A DNA stretch of 14,683 bases from Euryarchaeota archaeon UBA433 (GCA_002495535.1 DAFX01000081.1:1-14683); one strand, 5' to 3'. Shown: positions 1-7,795, counted from the stretch's first letter. Notes: generated from the letters alone by a model not told the origin. Made by a program: numbers and translations.

Positions 1-2231
1 AAGTTAGAGCCGCCGTACCAGAGTTCTGGGTTGGCAAGGGTGGGAGCAACGTTGAGCACATCAAGCGGTGCTTCAATCGTCGTGGTCGCCCCGTCATCGT
101 CCGTCGCAACGGCAGTGACCATCATCATGCCTTCTGCCATTGGGGTGAAGGTGCACGTGGGTTGAGTCAATCCCTCTTCACATGCCATTCCTGGCCATGA
201 AATGCTGACTTGCTGTCCTGAAGGTGAAATGGTATCAATATCGCCGCTGTCCGTTGCATCGACGGTCACCGAAGTTTCCACATCGATGCTTGGCACCAGA
301 GACAAGTTGAGGTATGGGTTGCGGTTGAGAACCGTGACGTTGAACATCATAATGTCCGTATCGAGTTCTTCATCAGTAACGATGAGTTTGATTGCCCATT
401 CGCCATCGTCGGTCCAATTCCATTGAGTCCAACAGTCGGGTGCTTCGATGACATCGATCAGACCAGGACGTGATTCAATCTCGAACACACAATCGACATC
501 ACCACCATCTTCATCGAAACTTTCGGTGGCGTTGAGGGTGATGCTTTCGAAGGTGAGTTTGCTGTCATCCACATCGACCATTGCTGTTGGGGCACGCCCG
601 ATGAAGAGGTTGATTTGTGCATCGTTGTTGCTGCGGTTTGCATCCTCTGTAACCGTTTCATCAGGATCGACTGTGAAGGAAAGCGTTTGGTTCCCAATCG
701 CTGCATTAGCGGGGACCGTCCAGTTCACATCGATTCGAGCCTCGCTGTAGGATGGAATTGATGGGATGTTCTCTCGAATGGTCGTTCCATCAGGTGTTGT
801 CACTTCCATTTGCGTAGCGGGTGCAGTCAATACCCCTCGGTTTTGTGCTGGGATTGAAAACCCGATTAAGTCACCAGGCAAAGCGCCGTATCCGGTGACC
901 CTGCTCAGGATTGAAGTTTCGCCGTCTCTGGTGCGACTGACGATGATTGAATCAGCTTTGGCGACCAGATCAACGCCAACAACGGACAAATCAATCACGA
1001 TGGTTGTCGCTCCGATGATTTCGGTGGCTGGGTCCCAGACAATGACTCCGTTGCTTGTGTAATCATCGCTTGAAGGCGTGGTGTCGATTTGGTTTGAAGA
1101 GTTGAGAATGTAGGTGATTTCCCCATTTCCATCGGTGGTTGGACTCGCCAGTTCGCTGTTGATCTCATAGCGCATTTGCAAGTTTTTATTGGCCTGAGGC
1201 GTTGCACCGGGCGAGGTGAGATAGGTCGCAGTGAGTGTCTGCTCGGAATCCGGGAGCGTTGCTAAGAGTTGCATATCCACATCAATTTCGACATTGCGCG
1301 TTCCTGGTGTTGAACTTGCAGAAACCCCGTAAGAGTCAGTGGGGTTGTATTCTTTGAGCAACCAGTCTATGGTGAATCCAGCCGCATTCGTAACTGAGAT
1401 CCACGAATTGTATCTGACCGCAGGGCAGTACCAGTTGTAGCCGAGTGAAACGCCAGTTTCGTTGACCTCGTTGATTTTGTATGAATCGTCACATCCGGTG
1501 TACTGAATGTTGTTTGCCCCGTCAGTAGGGATCCCGTTTGCTGTGATCTGCCAGCTGTTGTTTTCCCCACCTGCCGTGTCAAATTCGCTCGGGTCGAAGT
1601 AATCCGATGACCCCGTGACTCCAGTTCCAGATTGGAAAGGCATGTACCATTGGTCGCCCAGATGGACGGGGAAGTCATACTTCTCCTTTGGTGGATCATA
1701 AAAAGTATCGAATGTGATTTCAGCAATGTCCTGTTCGAGGAAACCAAGGTTGAACGGGCGGAATTTGACATCCAAGGTAAACTCGGAATTGATGACGGCA
1801 AGGTCGCGAACGCGAATCAAATCTTCGCCCTCGTAGCCAATGTCCAACCGTCCGCTGACCCCTTCGAGGGTGGCTCCGCTGTTGCCAGAAGTGAAATCAC
1901 CGCTTATTTCCAACTTGTAAGCAAGTGTTTGAACCCCATCCACGGTGGTGAAGAGAATATCAGAGACCGTATAGGTTGTTTCCCCAGTTAACGTGTTGAG
2001 GCTTGCGGAAACATTCGCTTGGGCGATGAGTTGTGCCACGTCAAATTTCGTGTCATAAACCCACTCATCACCTATGCGCCATGTGGGCACATCGATGTCC
2101 TTGTCCCAACCTTCAGCATGACTCACCTGCGCCTCGTCGTCAAGGAAACTGGAAGAGGTGACATACGCACCAAACGGTGAGGCGAACATCAAGAAAATCA
2201 AGCCAAAGACAATCGGCCGGAGTTGAGTCAT
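1..2231 (-). CDS. Secreted PKD/CARDB-type surface protein, C-terminus cut by the window edge
   Basis: The reading frame runs from ATG at 2231 to the left edge without a stop, giving 743 complete codons and lacking the C-terminus. Residues 1-25 form a signal peptide (short basic start, then a hydrophobic run). A globular N-terminal domain (about 48-300) begins with VPTWRIGDEWVYD and contains a GCDDSY...WYCP cysteine pair. A CARDB-like region (about 430-545) contains LPGDLIGFSIPAQNRG and ends in FIGRAP. Two PKD-like repeats follow (about 547-636 and 637-729), with a third starting at the edge. The protein is colinear with the protein encoded just upstream (2252-5866) over its whole visible length, so the pair is a tandem duplication. 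By analogy with that paralogue, a C-terminal membrane helix should lie beyond the window. No Shine-Dalgarno sequence is evident; the 20-nt spacer suggests co-transcription. Known role of the modules: extracellular, often carbohydrate- or protein-binding. The ligand is unknown and no catalytic domain was seen. Confidence 0.88.
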   Translation of the reverse strand, partial: MTQLRPIVFGLIFLMFASPFGAYVTSSSFLDDEAQVSHAEGWDKDIDVPTWRIGDEWVYDTKFDVAQLIAQANVSASLNTLTGETTYTVSDILFTTVDGVQTLAYKLEISGDFTSGNSGATLEGVSGRLDIGYEGEDLIRVRDLAVINSEFTLDVKFRPFNLGFLEQDIAEITFDTFYDPPKEKYDFPVHLGDQWYMPFQSGTGVTGSSDYFDPSEFDTAGGENNSWQITANGIPTDGANNIQYTGCDDSYKINEVNETGVSLGYNWYCPAVRYNSWISVTNAAGFTIDWLLKEYNPTDSYGVSASSTPGTRNVEIDVDMQLLATLPDSEQTLTATYLTSPGATPQANKNLQMRYEINSELASPTTDGNGEITYILNSSNQIDTTPSSDDYTSNGVIVWDPATEIIGATTIVIDLSVVGVDLVAKADSIIVSRTRDGETSILSRVTGYGALPGDLIGFSIPAQNRGVLTAPATQMEVTTPDGTTIRENIPSIPSYSEARIDVNWTVPANAAIGNQTLSFTVDPDETVTEDANRSNNDAQINLFIGRAPTAMVDVDDSKLTFESITLNATESFDEDGGDVDCVFEIESRPGLIDVIEAPDCWTQWNWTDDGEWAIKLIVTDEELDTDIMMFNVTVLNRNPYLNLSLVPSIDVETSVTVDATDSGDIDTISPSGQQVSISWPGMACEEGLTQPTCTFTPMAEGMMMVTAVATDDDGATTTIEAPLDVLNVAPTLANPELWYGGSN

Positions 2232-2235
2232 GGTT

Positions 2236-2248
2236 TACCGAAGCGGTA
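2236..2248 (-). other. Short hairpin in the spacer between the tandem surface-protein genes
   Basis: A perfect 5-bp inverted repeat (TACCG/CGGTA, 3-nt loop) fills most of the 20-nt gap between the stop of the upstream paralogue (2252) and the ATG at 2231. It sits where a ribosome binding site would be expected, so it could affect re-initiation or mark an RNA processing point. A stem this short can occur by chance. Confidence 0.25.
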
Positions 2249-2251
2249 CTC

Positions 2252-5200
2252 CTACTTGAGTTCCGTGCCATTTTCGGAAAATGTCATCGTTTGAGAGCCC
2301 TGAGCGGCCACATATTGATGGCCATAATGGCCCCATTGTTCCATAGTCCACCCTTCAGGTAAGCCAGATTCGGGCAATGGCGGGCCTTGTTGTGGTTCCT
2401 CCAAGTCGTTTTCTGATGTTGTTTTTATTTCAAATTCAGGTTGTTTTGCAGCCACTTCTGGTTGCGGAACTGGCAACGGTTCAGGCGAGGCAAAAGATGC
2501 CATATTCGGGGGGGCGGATGGTCTACGTGCCTGAGCTTGTTCGACCAAGGAAGGGGTATCAAAGACATCGTCAAGCATGTCGTTTTCCGATGCAGACCAT
2601 GGCGTATCCGAGCTGCCTTTCCGCCTTCGAGTCAGCAAAGCAAGCAACAACAGAATCCCAATCAGGAGTCCAAATTGAGCCAATGAATTTGCTTCTTCAC
2701 CGATCAAGCCGGCGCTGATTTGTTCGATTGAGTTGCGTTCTGGTGGTGCCACATCAATCACCATCGTGGCTTGGCCAGGTCGTTCGGGGTTTTCGTCCCA
2801 AGCCATGGCTTTGACCCGAACCTTACCTGAAGTGCGGAACATATGCTGGACCGTTGTTCCGACGAGGTCAGCGTCGTTGTCTTTGATGCCATCTCCGTTG
2901 CTGTCAACGGTGATGTCGAGGTCCCATACAATGGTCAGCGTGCCAATGTCATTCGCAGAATCAATGGTTTGCTCTGCACTCATCACACAAGTTTGGTAAG
3001 CCCTACATGCAAGGTTTTGCAACCGAACAATAGGTGGCATATTGAGCACTTCGACGGTAAGCACCTCACTGGTTTGTGCCCCATCATCATCGGTGACGTG
3101 GTAAATGATGGTGTGCTTACCGCTGCGGTTCCAAGCGTAGGTCAGGACATCACCAGTGATGTCACAATCATCGTCTGCGCCTCCAAAATCATCGCTATCG
3201 ATGCCGGGGTCAACGTCCCAACATCGAACAAGTGAGGCTCGATCGCTGGGCGTGTCGGTTGCGTTCCCCGTGATGGTGATGGCTTGACCTTCAGCGATTG
3301 GAAGGATCGAAACCAGTGGTTCAATGACCGGCGGTACGTTTCGTACGTTGACCCATCGTTCATTGATGGCACTTGATTCACCATCGGTATCGCTCACTTC
3401 GAGACGGATTGTGTGGAGTCCAGAAGTCGACCACATCATTGGGAAATTGGACACTCGGCCTTCATAGGTGTACATCAGTGATGGTTCCTGACCGTCTGGC
3501 CACCAGGTATGGGTCAGTGATTCTAAGTCATCAATCGAATCCAAGGCTTGCCCGCGAACGTTGACAATCTCATCTTCATCCAATTGCCAAATTTGTTGCT
3601 CATCGCTTTCCAAAAATGTATCATCGACCAGAAGCGCAATGCTGGTTCCATGAGGTGCGATGTTGGTGAATTTGATGTCGATGCTTGCCATTGTGTTGGT
3701 TGAATCGTCATCGGTTCCAACAGCTGTGAATGTATGCCAGCCTTCTGTAGGGGCGGTGGTGGTACACACCCTCGTATAGTACCCCTCTTGACAGAGAGCG
3801 TCAGGCCAAAACACGTCGACAACGCCGGGCCATGCATCTTCGGAATCTGAATCATTGGCGTAGGCGTAGAGGGTGATGGGGTGTTCGACCTTTGCCTCAC
3901 TTCGCGCGCTTCGGATTTCAATTTTCGGAGCCCGGTTGCCAATCGAGGCCAACAGGGTGGATTGAGTTTCATCTCGTTCCTCGTCAATGACGGTCACCTG
4001 AACGGGGTAATCACCATCATCCATCCATGTCCAGTTGACACTGCAGTCCTCTGAGGGGATTGTGATGTATTCCCAGGTCCGTGTACCATCGTCGAAAGGA
4101 ATTTCAAATTCACAAGTGACCCCCCCTCCGTCTTCGTCAAAACTTTGTTCTGCACTCAAGGTGACTTGCTCAAGGGTCAACGCACTGATGTTTTCAAGCA
4201 CTGGTGTTGGCAAACGCCCAACAAACATTCCAAGTTGGGCGACATCGTTGGCTTCGTTCACGTCAGCCGAATTGACATCATCGGGGTCCGCTTCCCATGT
4301 CACTGGCACGATCCCAACCGCCTGGTCAGGAGGAACAATCCAACTGAAGTTGACTTTGTGAGCTGCATAAGTCGCCAAGGGTGGAAGCGGATAGTCGTTG
4401 GTTTGACCGTCGGGACCCGTGAGGGCTATCACAGACGTCGTGGAGGTGGTGATGCCCCGGTTTTGGACGCCCACTTCAATCTGCAATTCATCCCCTGGGA
4501 GGACATTCCAACCAGAAAGAGAGTTCAATTCCGTGACGACACCACTTCGGTTTCGTAGCACTTTTGCAAACTCTTCACTAGCAATCAGATCTAATCCGAC
4601 GATGAATTCATCCAGGGTGACTGTAGCCGCACCAACAATCGATGTTGGTGATTGACTGGCCGGGTTTATCCGGGCGACAATGCCGTGGCTCGCCCAATCG
4701 AGTAAGGTTGCAGAAGGGTCCCTTGCATCACCAACATTGATCACGAAAAATGCACTTCCGTTGCTCGCAGTTGTGGCAGTCTGGACTGAATTCTCTGGTT
4801 CGTGACGCAGTTCAATATCGAGGTTCGTGGTGTCAGCAAAGCAAGCGCTTGAAGCATTCACCCACACCCCCATCGGGGAGTTGAGTGCTGTGATTGGATT
4901 TTCCAATTCAACCGCCAAACACGTGTCGCGGGAACCGGGATTGCTGTACTCGTCGACGCCTGTAGCGCCCACTGGGATGTAGCGCTTGAGTCGGAAGTCA
5001 ATCGTCAGACCGATGTCGTCTTCGGTGTGGAGCCATGCATAATTCTGAACTTCTGGGCAATACCATCTGTAGCCTGTTGGTGAGCCATCCCTGTCCACAG
5101 ATTGCAACTCATAGGACGAGTTGCATCCACCATAGCCGATGGTTTGGCCGAAACTGTTCCTTGGCTTACCCACGCTGATGGCTTCCCAAGTGGTGCTGTT

Positions 5201-5866
5201 TGTGTCGCTTTCTGGAGGGGGGAACGGCGTAATGTAATCGCTCGAACCCGACCACTGTGCCGAGGAGGTTGTTGTTGTGGTCCATTGCTCGTTCACTCGC
5301 AGTGGGAAATCATAAGTTTCTGAGACCGGGCTGTAGGTTGTCGTGATGGTGATGTCGCCCAATATTTGAGTAAGGCTTGAAATGCCGTAGGGTACGAAAC
5401 GGATGTACATGTCAAGTTCACTTCGAAGGCTTGAAAGATCGCTCACACGGAGGTATTCAGTTTGGCTGTAGGTGATGTAAACGTTGCCGCCGTACCCTTC
5501 GAGCGAGACTCCAGATTTGTCGAAGTTTGCTGAGGATCGAAGCGTGTAAGCCAGCACGGTCATGTTGTCGACGTTTTGTTCAGCAATGCCGAGCACTTCT
5601 GTGGTTGTATCGCCATAGATTTCACCGACGGTGGCTTGGACGCCGGTGTTGGTCACCAACAGGGTCGGGTCAAAGGTGCCCGCGTAGACCCATTTATCCC
5701 CAACTCTCCAAACTGGGACATCGCTGACGCCCGGGTCTTGGTTGCTCGTTTGGAGGGTGTTTTTTTCCTCTTCAAGCACGCTTTGCAACAGCGGCGTTTG
5801 CACGCTCAAAAACAGCAAGAGCACCAGCGACAAAGCCGGAATTGCTCGCAGGATGCTCGGGCGCAT
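2252..5866 (-). CDS. Membrane-anchored multi-domain surface protein (N-domain, CARDB, five PKD-like repeats, cytoplasmic tail)
   Basis: This 1204-residue protein has a signal peptide (1-28), then a globular N-terminal domain (about 50-300; VPVWRVGDKWVYAG start, GCNSSY...WYCP cysteines). A linker beta region (300-430) leads to a CARDB-like domain (about 437-550), then about five PKD-like Ig-fold repeats (555-643, 645-735, 736-843, 845-942, 943-1041) with SFDEDGG and YHVTDDDGA type motifs. A hydrophobic helix (about 1063-1079) is followed by RRRK as a stop-transfer signal. The cytoplasmic tail of about 120 residues is Pro/Glu-rich and contains PEGWTMEQWGHYGHQY (1170-1185). Residues 987-995 (DSNGDGIKD) resemble a calcium-binding Asp loop. 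ATG at 5866 has AGGTGG six bases upstream. The next gene downstream is a paralogue, 20 nt away; TBP lies 63 nt upstream. Topology implies an extracellular binding or structural role with a cytoplasmic interaction tail. The function is not known. Confidence 0.9.
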   Translation of the reverse strand: MRPSILRAIPALSLVLLLFLSVQTPLLQSVLEEEKNTLQTSNQDPGVSDVPVWRVGDKWVYAGTFDPTLLVTNTGVQATVGEIYGDTTTEVLGIAEQNVDNMTVLAYTLRSSANFDKSGVSLEGYGGNVYITYSQTEYLRVSDLSSLRSELDMYIRFVPYGISSLTQILGDITITTTYSPVSETYDFPLRVNEQWTTTTTSSAQWSGSSDYITPFPPPESDTNSTTWEAISVGKPRNSFGQTIGYGGCNSSYELQSVDRDGSPTGYRWYCPEVQNYAWLHTEDDIGLTIDFRLKRYIPVGATGVDEYSNPGSRDTCLAVELENPITALNSPMGVWVNASSACFADTTNLDIELRHEPENSVQTATTASNGSAFFVINVGDARDPSATLLDWASHGIVARINPASQSPTSIVGAATVTLDEFIVGLDLIASEEFAKVLRNRSGVVTELNSLSGWNVLPGDELQIEVGVQNRGITTSTTSVIALTGPDGQTNDYPLPPLATYAAHKVNFSWIVPPDQAVGIVPVTWEADPDDVNSADVNEANDVAQLGMFVGRLPTPVLENISALTLEQVTLSAEQSFDEDGGGVTCEFEIPFDDGTRTWEYITIPSEDCSVNWTWMDDGDYPVQVTVIDEERDETQSTLLASIGNRAPKIEIRSARSEAKVEHPITLYAYANDSDSEDAWPGVVDVFWPDALCQEGYYTRVCTTTAPTEGWHTFTAVGTDDDSTNTMASIDIKFTNIAPHGTSIALLVDDTFLESDEQQIWQLDEDEIVNVRGQALDSIDDLESLTHTWWPDGQEPSLMYTYEGRVSNFPMMWSTSGLHTIRLEVSDTDGESSAINERWVNVRNVPPVIEPLVSILPIAEGQAITITGNATDTPSDRASLVRCWDVDPGIDSDDFGGADDDCDITGDVLTYAWNRSGKHTIIYHVTDDDGAQTSEVLTVEVLNMPPIVRLQNLACRAYQTCVMSAEQTIDSANDIGTLTIVWDLDITVDSNGDGIKDNDADLVGTTVQHMFRTSGKVRVKAMAWDENPERPGQATMVIDVAPPERNSIEQISAGLIGEEANSLAQFGLLIGILLLLALLTRRRKGSSDTPWSASENDMLDDVFDTPSLVEQAQARRPSAPPNMASFASPEPLPVPQPEVAAKQPEFEIKTTSENDLEEPQQGPPLPESGLPEGWTMEQWGHYGHQYVAAQGSQTMTFSENGTELK

Positions 5867-5872
5867 GCTACG

Positions 5873-5878
5873 CCACCT
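5873..5878 (-). promoter_or_regulatory. Ribosome binding site of the 1204-residue surface protein
   Basis: AGGTGG on the minus strand lies six bases before ATG 5866. It matches most of the archaeal Shine-Dalgarno consensus GGAGGTGA and supports that start. Confidence 0.6.
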
Positions 5879-5898
5879 TCACAATAGGACATCAACAC

Positions 5899-5914
5899 TT
5901 CTCCTGTAGGAGAA
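5899..5914. repeat. Perfect 7-bp inverted repeat between TBP and the surface-protein gene
   Basis: TTCTCCT-GT-AGGAGAA is fully self-complementary apart from its 2-nt centre. It lies 15 bases past the TBP stop and 32 bases before the ATG of the surface protein. It could be a 3' hairpin of the TBP message, an operator, or a structure in the leader of the next gene. No T-run follows on the minus strand, so a classical terminator is not supported. The right arm on the minus strand contains AGGAGA, a Shine-Dalgarno-like string, but it is too far from the ATG to serve that start. Confidence 0.4.
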
Positions 5915-5929
5915 TGGGATGAATTCAAT

Positions 5930-6550
5930 TCAGTATTCAAGCAAGTCCGCTAATTCGTCCTTGATGATCTCTACAGCTTCGAGGATTTCGTCCTTGTGTC
6001 GAGCGCCGGTGATCACCATCTTTCCGCTGCCGAAAATGAGGCAGACAACCTTGGGATAGTCGAGGCGGTAGATGAGGCCAGGGAATTGCTCAGGCTCGTA
6101 TTCGACTTTGTCGAAAGGCAGGTGGAACGTCAAGTTGTTGAGGTTCAACTTTCGTGGAACGCCGGCTTGGGGTTCTCCAGTGAATTTGTCAGTTCCAGTG
6201 TAATCTTCTGGGTAGTGAAGGGCGTAGGTTGCAACCATGTTTTGCACTTCAATTTCCACTTGGTCCAAATCCCAAGTTTCGATTCCAGCAGCGCGCAAAT
6301 CGTCGATCATTCGCTCGATACCCGTATGGATGTTGTCTTCGTTCTTTCCGCCAGTGCAGACCGCACGTCCAGAGCGGAACATGAGAATTGCAAGCTTAGG
6401 ATCGGTGACCCGGTACACAACACCAGGGAATTGTTCAGGTTCGTATTCACAATTCAATTGAATTGCGATATCGGGCAGGTCCAGTTCCTCAGCAACTCGT
6501 GTGCTGGCAACCACGTTCACGACGGTTAGACGTTCTTCATCAGTAGTCAT
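5930..6550 (-). CDS. tbp: TATA-binding protein with an insertion in its second repeat
   Basis: This is the general transcription factor that binds and bends the TATA box and recruits TFB and RNA polymerase. The 206 residues hold the two pseudo-symmetric TBP repeats (about 8-91 and 98-203). Both contain the stirrup motif YEPEQFPG (36-43 and 151-158). All four intercalating phenylalanines are present, in EQFPG and in LMFRSG / LIFGSG of each repeat, as are the paired groove asparagines in VNVVAS and VQNMVAT. Archaeal TBPs are usually about 180-190 residues. The excess here comes from about 20 extra residues between the first strand and first helix of repeat 2 (roughly 109-134, HYPEDYTGTDKFTGEP region), where repeat 1 has only six residues. 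ATG 6550 is preceded by a TATA box spaced for a leaderless transcript. Neighbours are mevalonate kinase upstream and a surface-protein gene downstream on the same strand. Confidence 0.97.
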   Translation of the reverse strand: MTTDEERLTVVNVVASTRVAEELDLPDIAIQLNCEYEPEQFPGVVYRVTDPKLAILMFRSGRAVCTGGKNEDNIHTGIERMIDDLRAAGIETWDLDQVEIEVQNMVATYALHYPEDYTGTDKFTGEPQAGVPRKLNLNNLTFHLPFDKVEYEPEQFPGLIYRLDYPKVVCLIFGSGKMVITGARHKDEILEAVEIIKDELADLLEY

Positions 6551-6572
6551 ATTGACAGCGATATATAACCAC

Positions 6573-6580
6573 TATATAAA
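6573..6580 (-). promoter_or_regulatory. Archaeal TATA box of the TBP gene
   Basis: TTTATATA on the minus strand is centred 26-27 bases before the A of ATG 6550. Archaeal transcription normally starts about 25-27 bases downstream of the TATA centre, so the message would be leaderless. A second AT element, TTATATAT, lies at 6561-6568 and would start inside the coding region. The usual purine-rich BRE is not obvious; the preceding bases are pyrimidine-rich (CCTTTTC) and could also serve as a termination tract for mevalonate kinase. Confidence 0.65.
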
Positions 6581-6631
6581 GAAAAGGCAGACGCCATGGA
6601 CTCGATTCGGTTGGGATTCAATCTGAGAAAT

Positions 6632-7795
6632 TCAAGTCAATGGGTTCCAAAAAGTCCCTTCAATGCCCTTCTCAAGTCGCATTCCAACGTTGCCAAATGA
6701 CGAGATCAAAGCGGTGCCACCTGCTGCCTTGATCGCTTCGAGTGTGATCTCAGGTTGTCTGGTCAATGCCACCATGCACCCGCCTCCTCCTGCACCTGTG
6801 AGTTTGGCGCCAAGCGAACTGGGTGCTGCCGCACGAACCAACGTGTCTAATTCTGGGCATGAGACCCCTAGACCGCGCAGCATGACTTGGTTTTCTGTCA
6901 TCGCCCGCCCCACGGCGTCAAAATCCCCTTTGTTGAGCGCTTCAATACCTCGGCGTGCAATGATGCCAATAGTTTCGATTTCCCTCATCCGCTCGGGTTC
7001 CTTTTGGATGGCTTTGGCGACTTTGGCCACCTGTTCAGAAGTTGGGGCGTACACTCCAGTGTTGCCGATGACCAAGTACACCTCGGCAGCCCCCTCGGGC
7101 GTGCCAACATCATGCAGTTCCCAAGTCCTCGTCTCGTCGTCCATCCTCAGTTGGCGCTGGTACAGGTACTTCGAGCCCTCCTCGATGGTGTCGCTTAACA
7201 GCACAACACCTCCATGAGCGCATGTTGAGGCGTCCATTGGTGAGGCTCTGCCGCCTTGGGCTGCGGCCTCAACGGCGTGACCGATCAGCGCACATTCATC
7301 AGCATTCACCGCCTCAACACCTGTGAGATGGAGGCTGCTTGAATCGAACAGGTGGGCCCTCTGCCCACTTTCTTCGGGTGCGTAGGCATCGGTGTCTGGG
7401 ATGAGGCTGGAGTAGCCTTCGGTCCAAATTATGTCTCCCTGTTCAGATTGTGTGCACCACCTTCCACGGGCCGCTCGAAGGGCCGCAGCAGCTGCGACGC
7501 TCAACGCAGCGGAAGATCCAAGCCCCGATGCACGGGGGATATCGCCTTTGATTTCAATCGATAAGGCAGGTGCACCTTTGGCTTTCGGCCACAATTGTTT
7601 GCGGAGCATGTTCAGGTGGGGGTGTTTTTTGGAATCAAATCGCCCACCCTCCAATTTCCAATACTCGCCTTCGATGGGGCTGATGCTGACATGGATTCGT
7701 TGCTCAATGGCAACCGCTACAGCAGGTTGGCCAAAAACGACAGCATGCTCCCCAAACAGGATGCATTTTCCGGGGGCGCTCGTTTCGATGTTCAT
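6632..7795 (-). CDS. mvk: Mevalonate kinase
   Basis: The enzyme phosphorylates mevalonate to 5-phosphomevalonate with ATP in the archaeal isoprenoid lipid pathway (cytoplasmic, GHMP kinase family). All three GHMP motifs are visible: APGKCILFGEHAVVFG near residues 7-22 with Lys10; the ATP-binding PRASGLGSSAA at 87-97; and KLTGAGGGGC at 331-340. ASPMDAS places the likely catalytic aspartate at 188, followed by HGG. The 387-residue length is longer than the usual 300-330 of archaeal members, mostly because of additional sequence at about 112-163 between motif 2 and the catalytic Asp. ATG 7795 was chosen because the motif-1 strand follows directly and GGGGGTC lies just upstream; a GTG at 7822 would add nine residues (MWSNQGGRQ). 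The gene is divergent from the EtfD-like gene. Confidence 0.93.
   Translation of the reverse strand: MNIETSAPGKCILFGEHAVVFGQPAVAVAIEQRIHVSISPIEGEYWKLEGGRFDSKKHPHLNMLRKQLWPKAKGAPALSIEIKGDIPRASGLGSSAALSVAAAAALRAARGRWCTQSEQGDIIWTEGYSSLIPDTDAYAPEESGQRAHLFDSSSLHLTGVEAVNADECALIGHAVEAAAQGGRASPMDASTCAHGGVVLLSDTIEEGSKYLYQRQLRMDDETRTWELHDVGTPEGAAEVYLVIGNTGVYAPTSEQVAKVAKAIQKEPERMREIETIGIIARRGIEALNKGDFDAVGRAMTENQVMLRGLGVSCPELDTLVRAAAPSSLGAKLTGAGGGGCMVALTRQPEITLEAIKAAGGTALISSFGNVGMRLEKGIEGTFWNPLT

Noticed and set aside
1367..1801. Minus-strand open frame of 144 codons
   Set aside because: It is a +1 shadow inside the left surface-protein gene. The frame from ATG 2231 is open and matches the paralogue.
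2359..2373. LPESG in the surface-protein tail, resembling a sortase LPxTG signal
   Set aside because: It lies after the membrane helix and the RRRK stop-transfer, about 85 residues into the cytoplasmic tail. Sorting signals sit before the helix, and no sortase gene is nearby.
5760..5766. T-run on the plus strand, possible terminator
   Set aside because: It lies within the surface-protein coding region just after the signal peptide, and no plus-strand gene ends here.
5996..6529. Open frame of 177 codons on the plus strand
   Set aside because: It is the reverse shadow of the TATA-binding protein gene, with no domain and no ribosome binding site.
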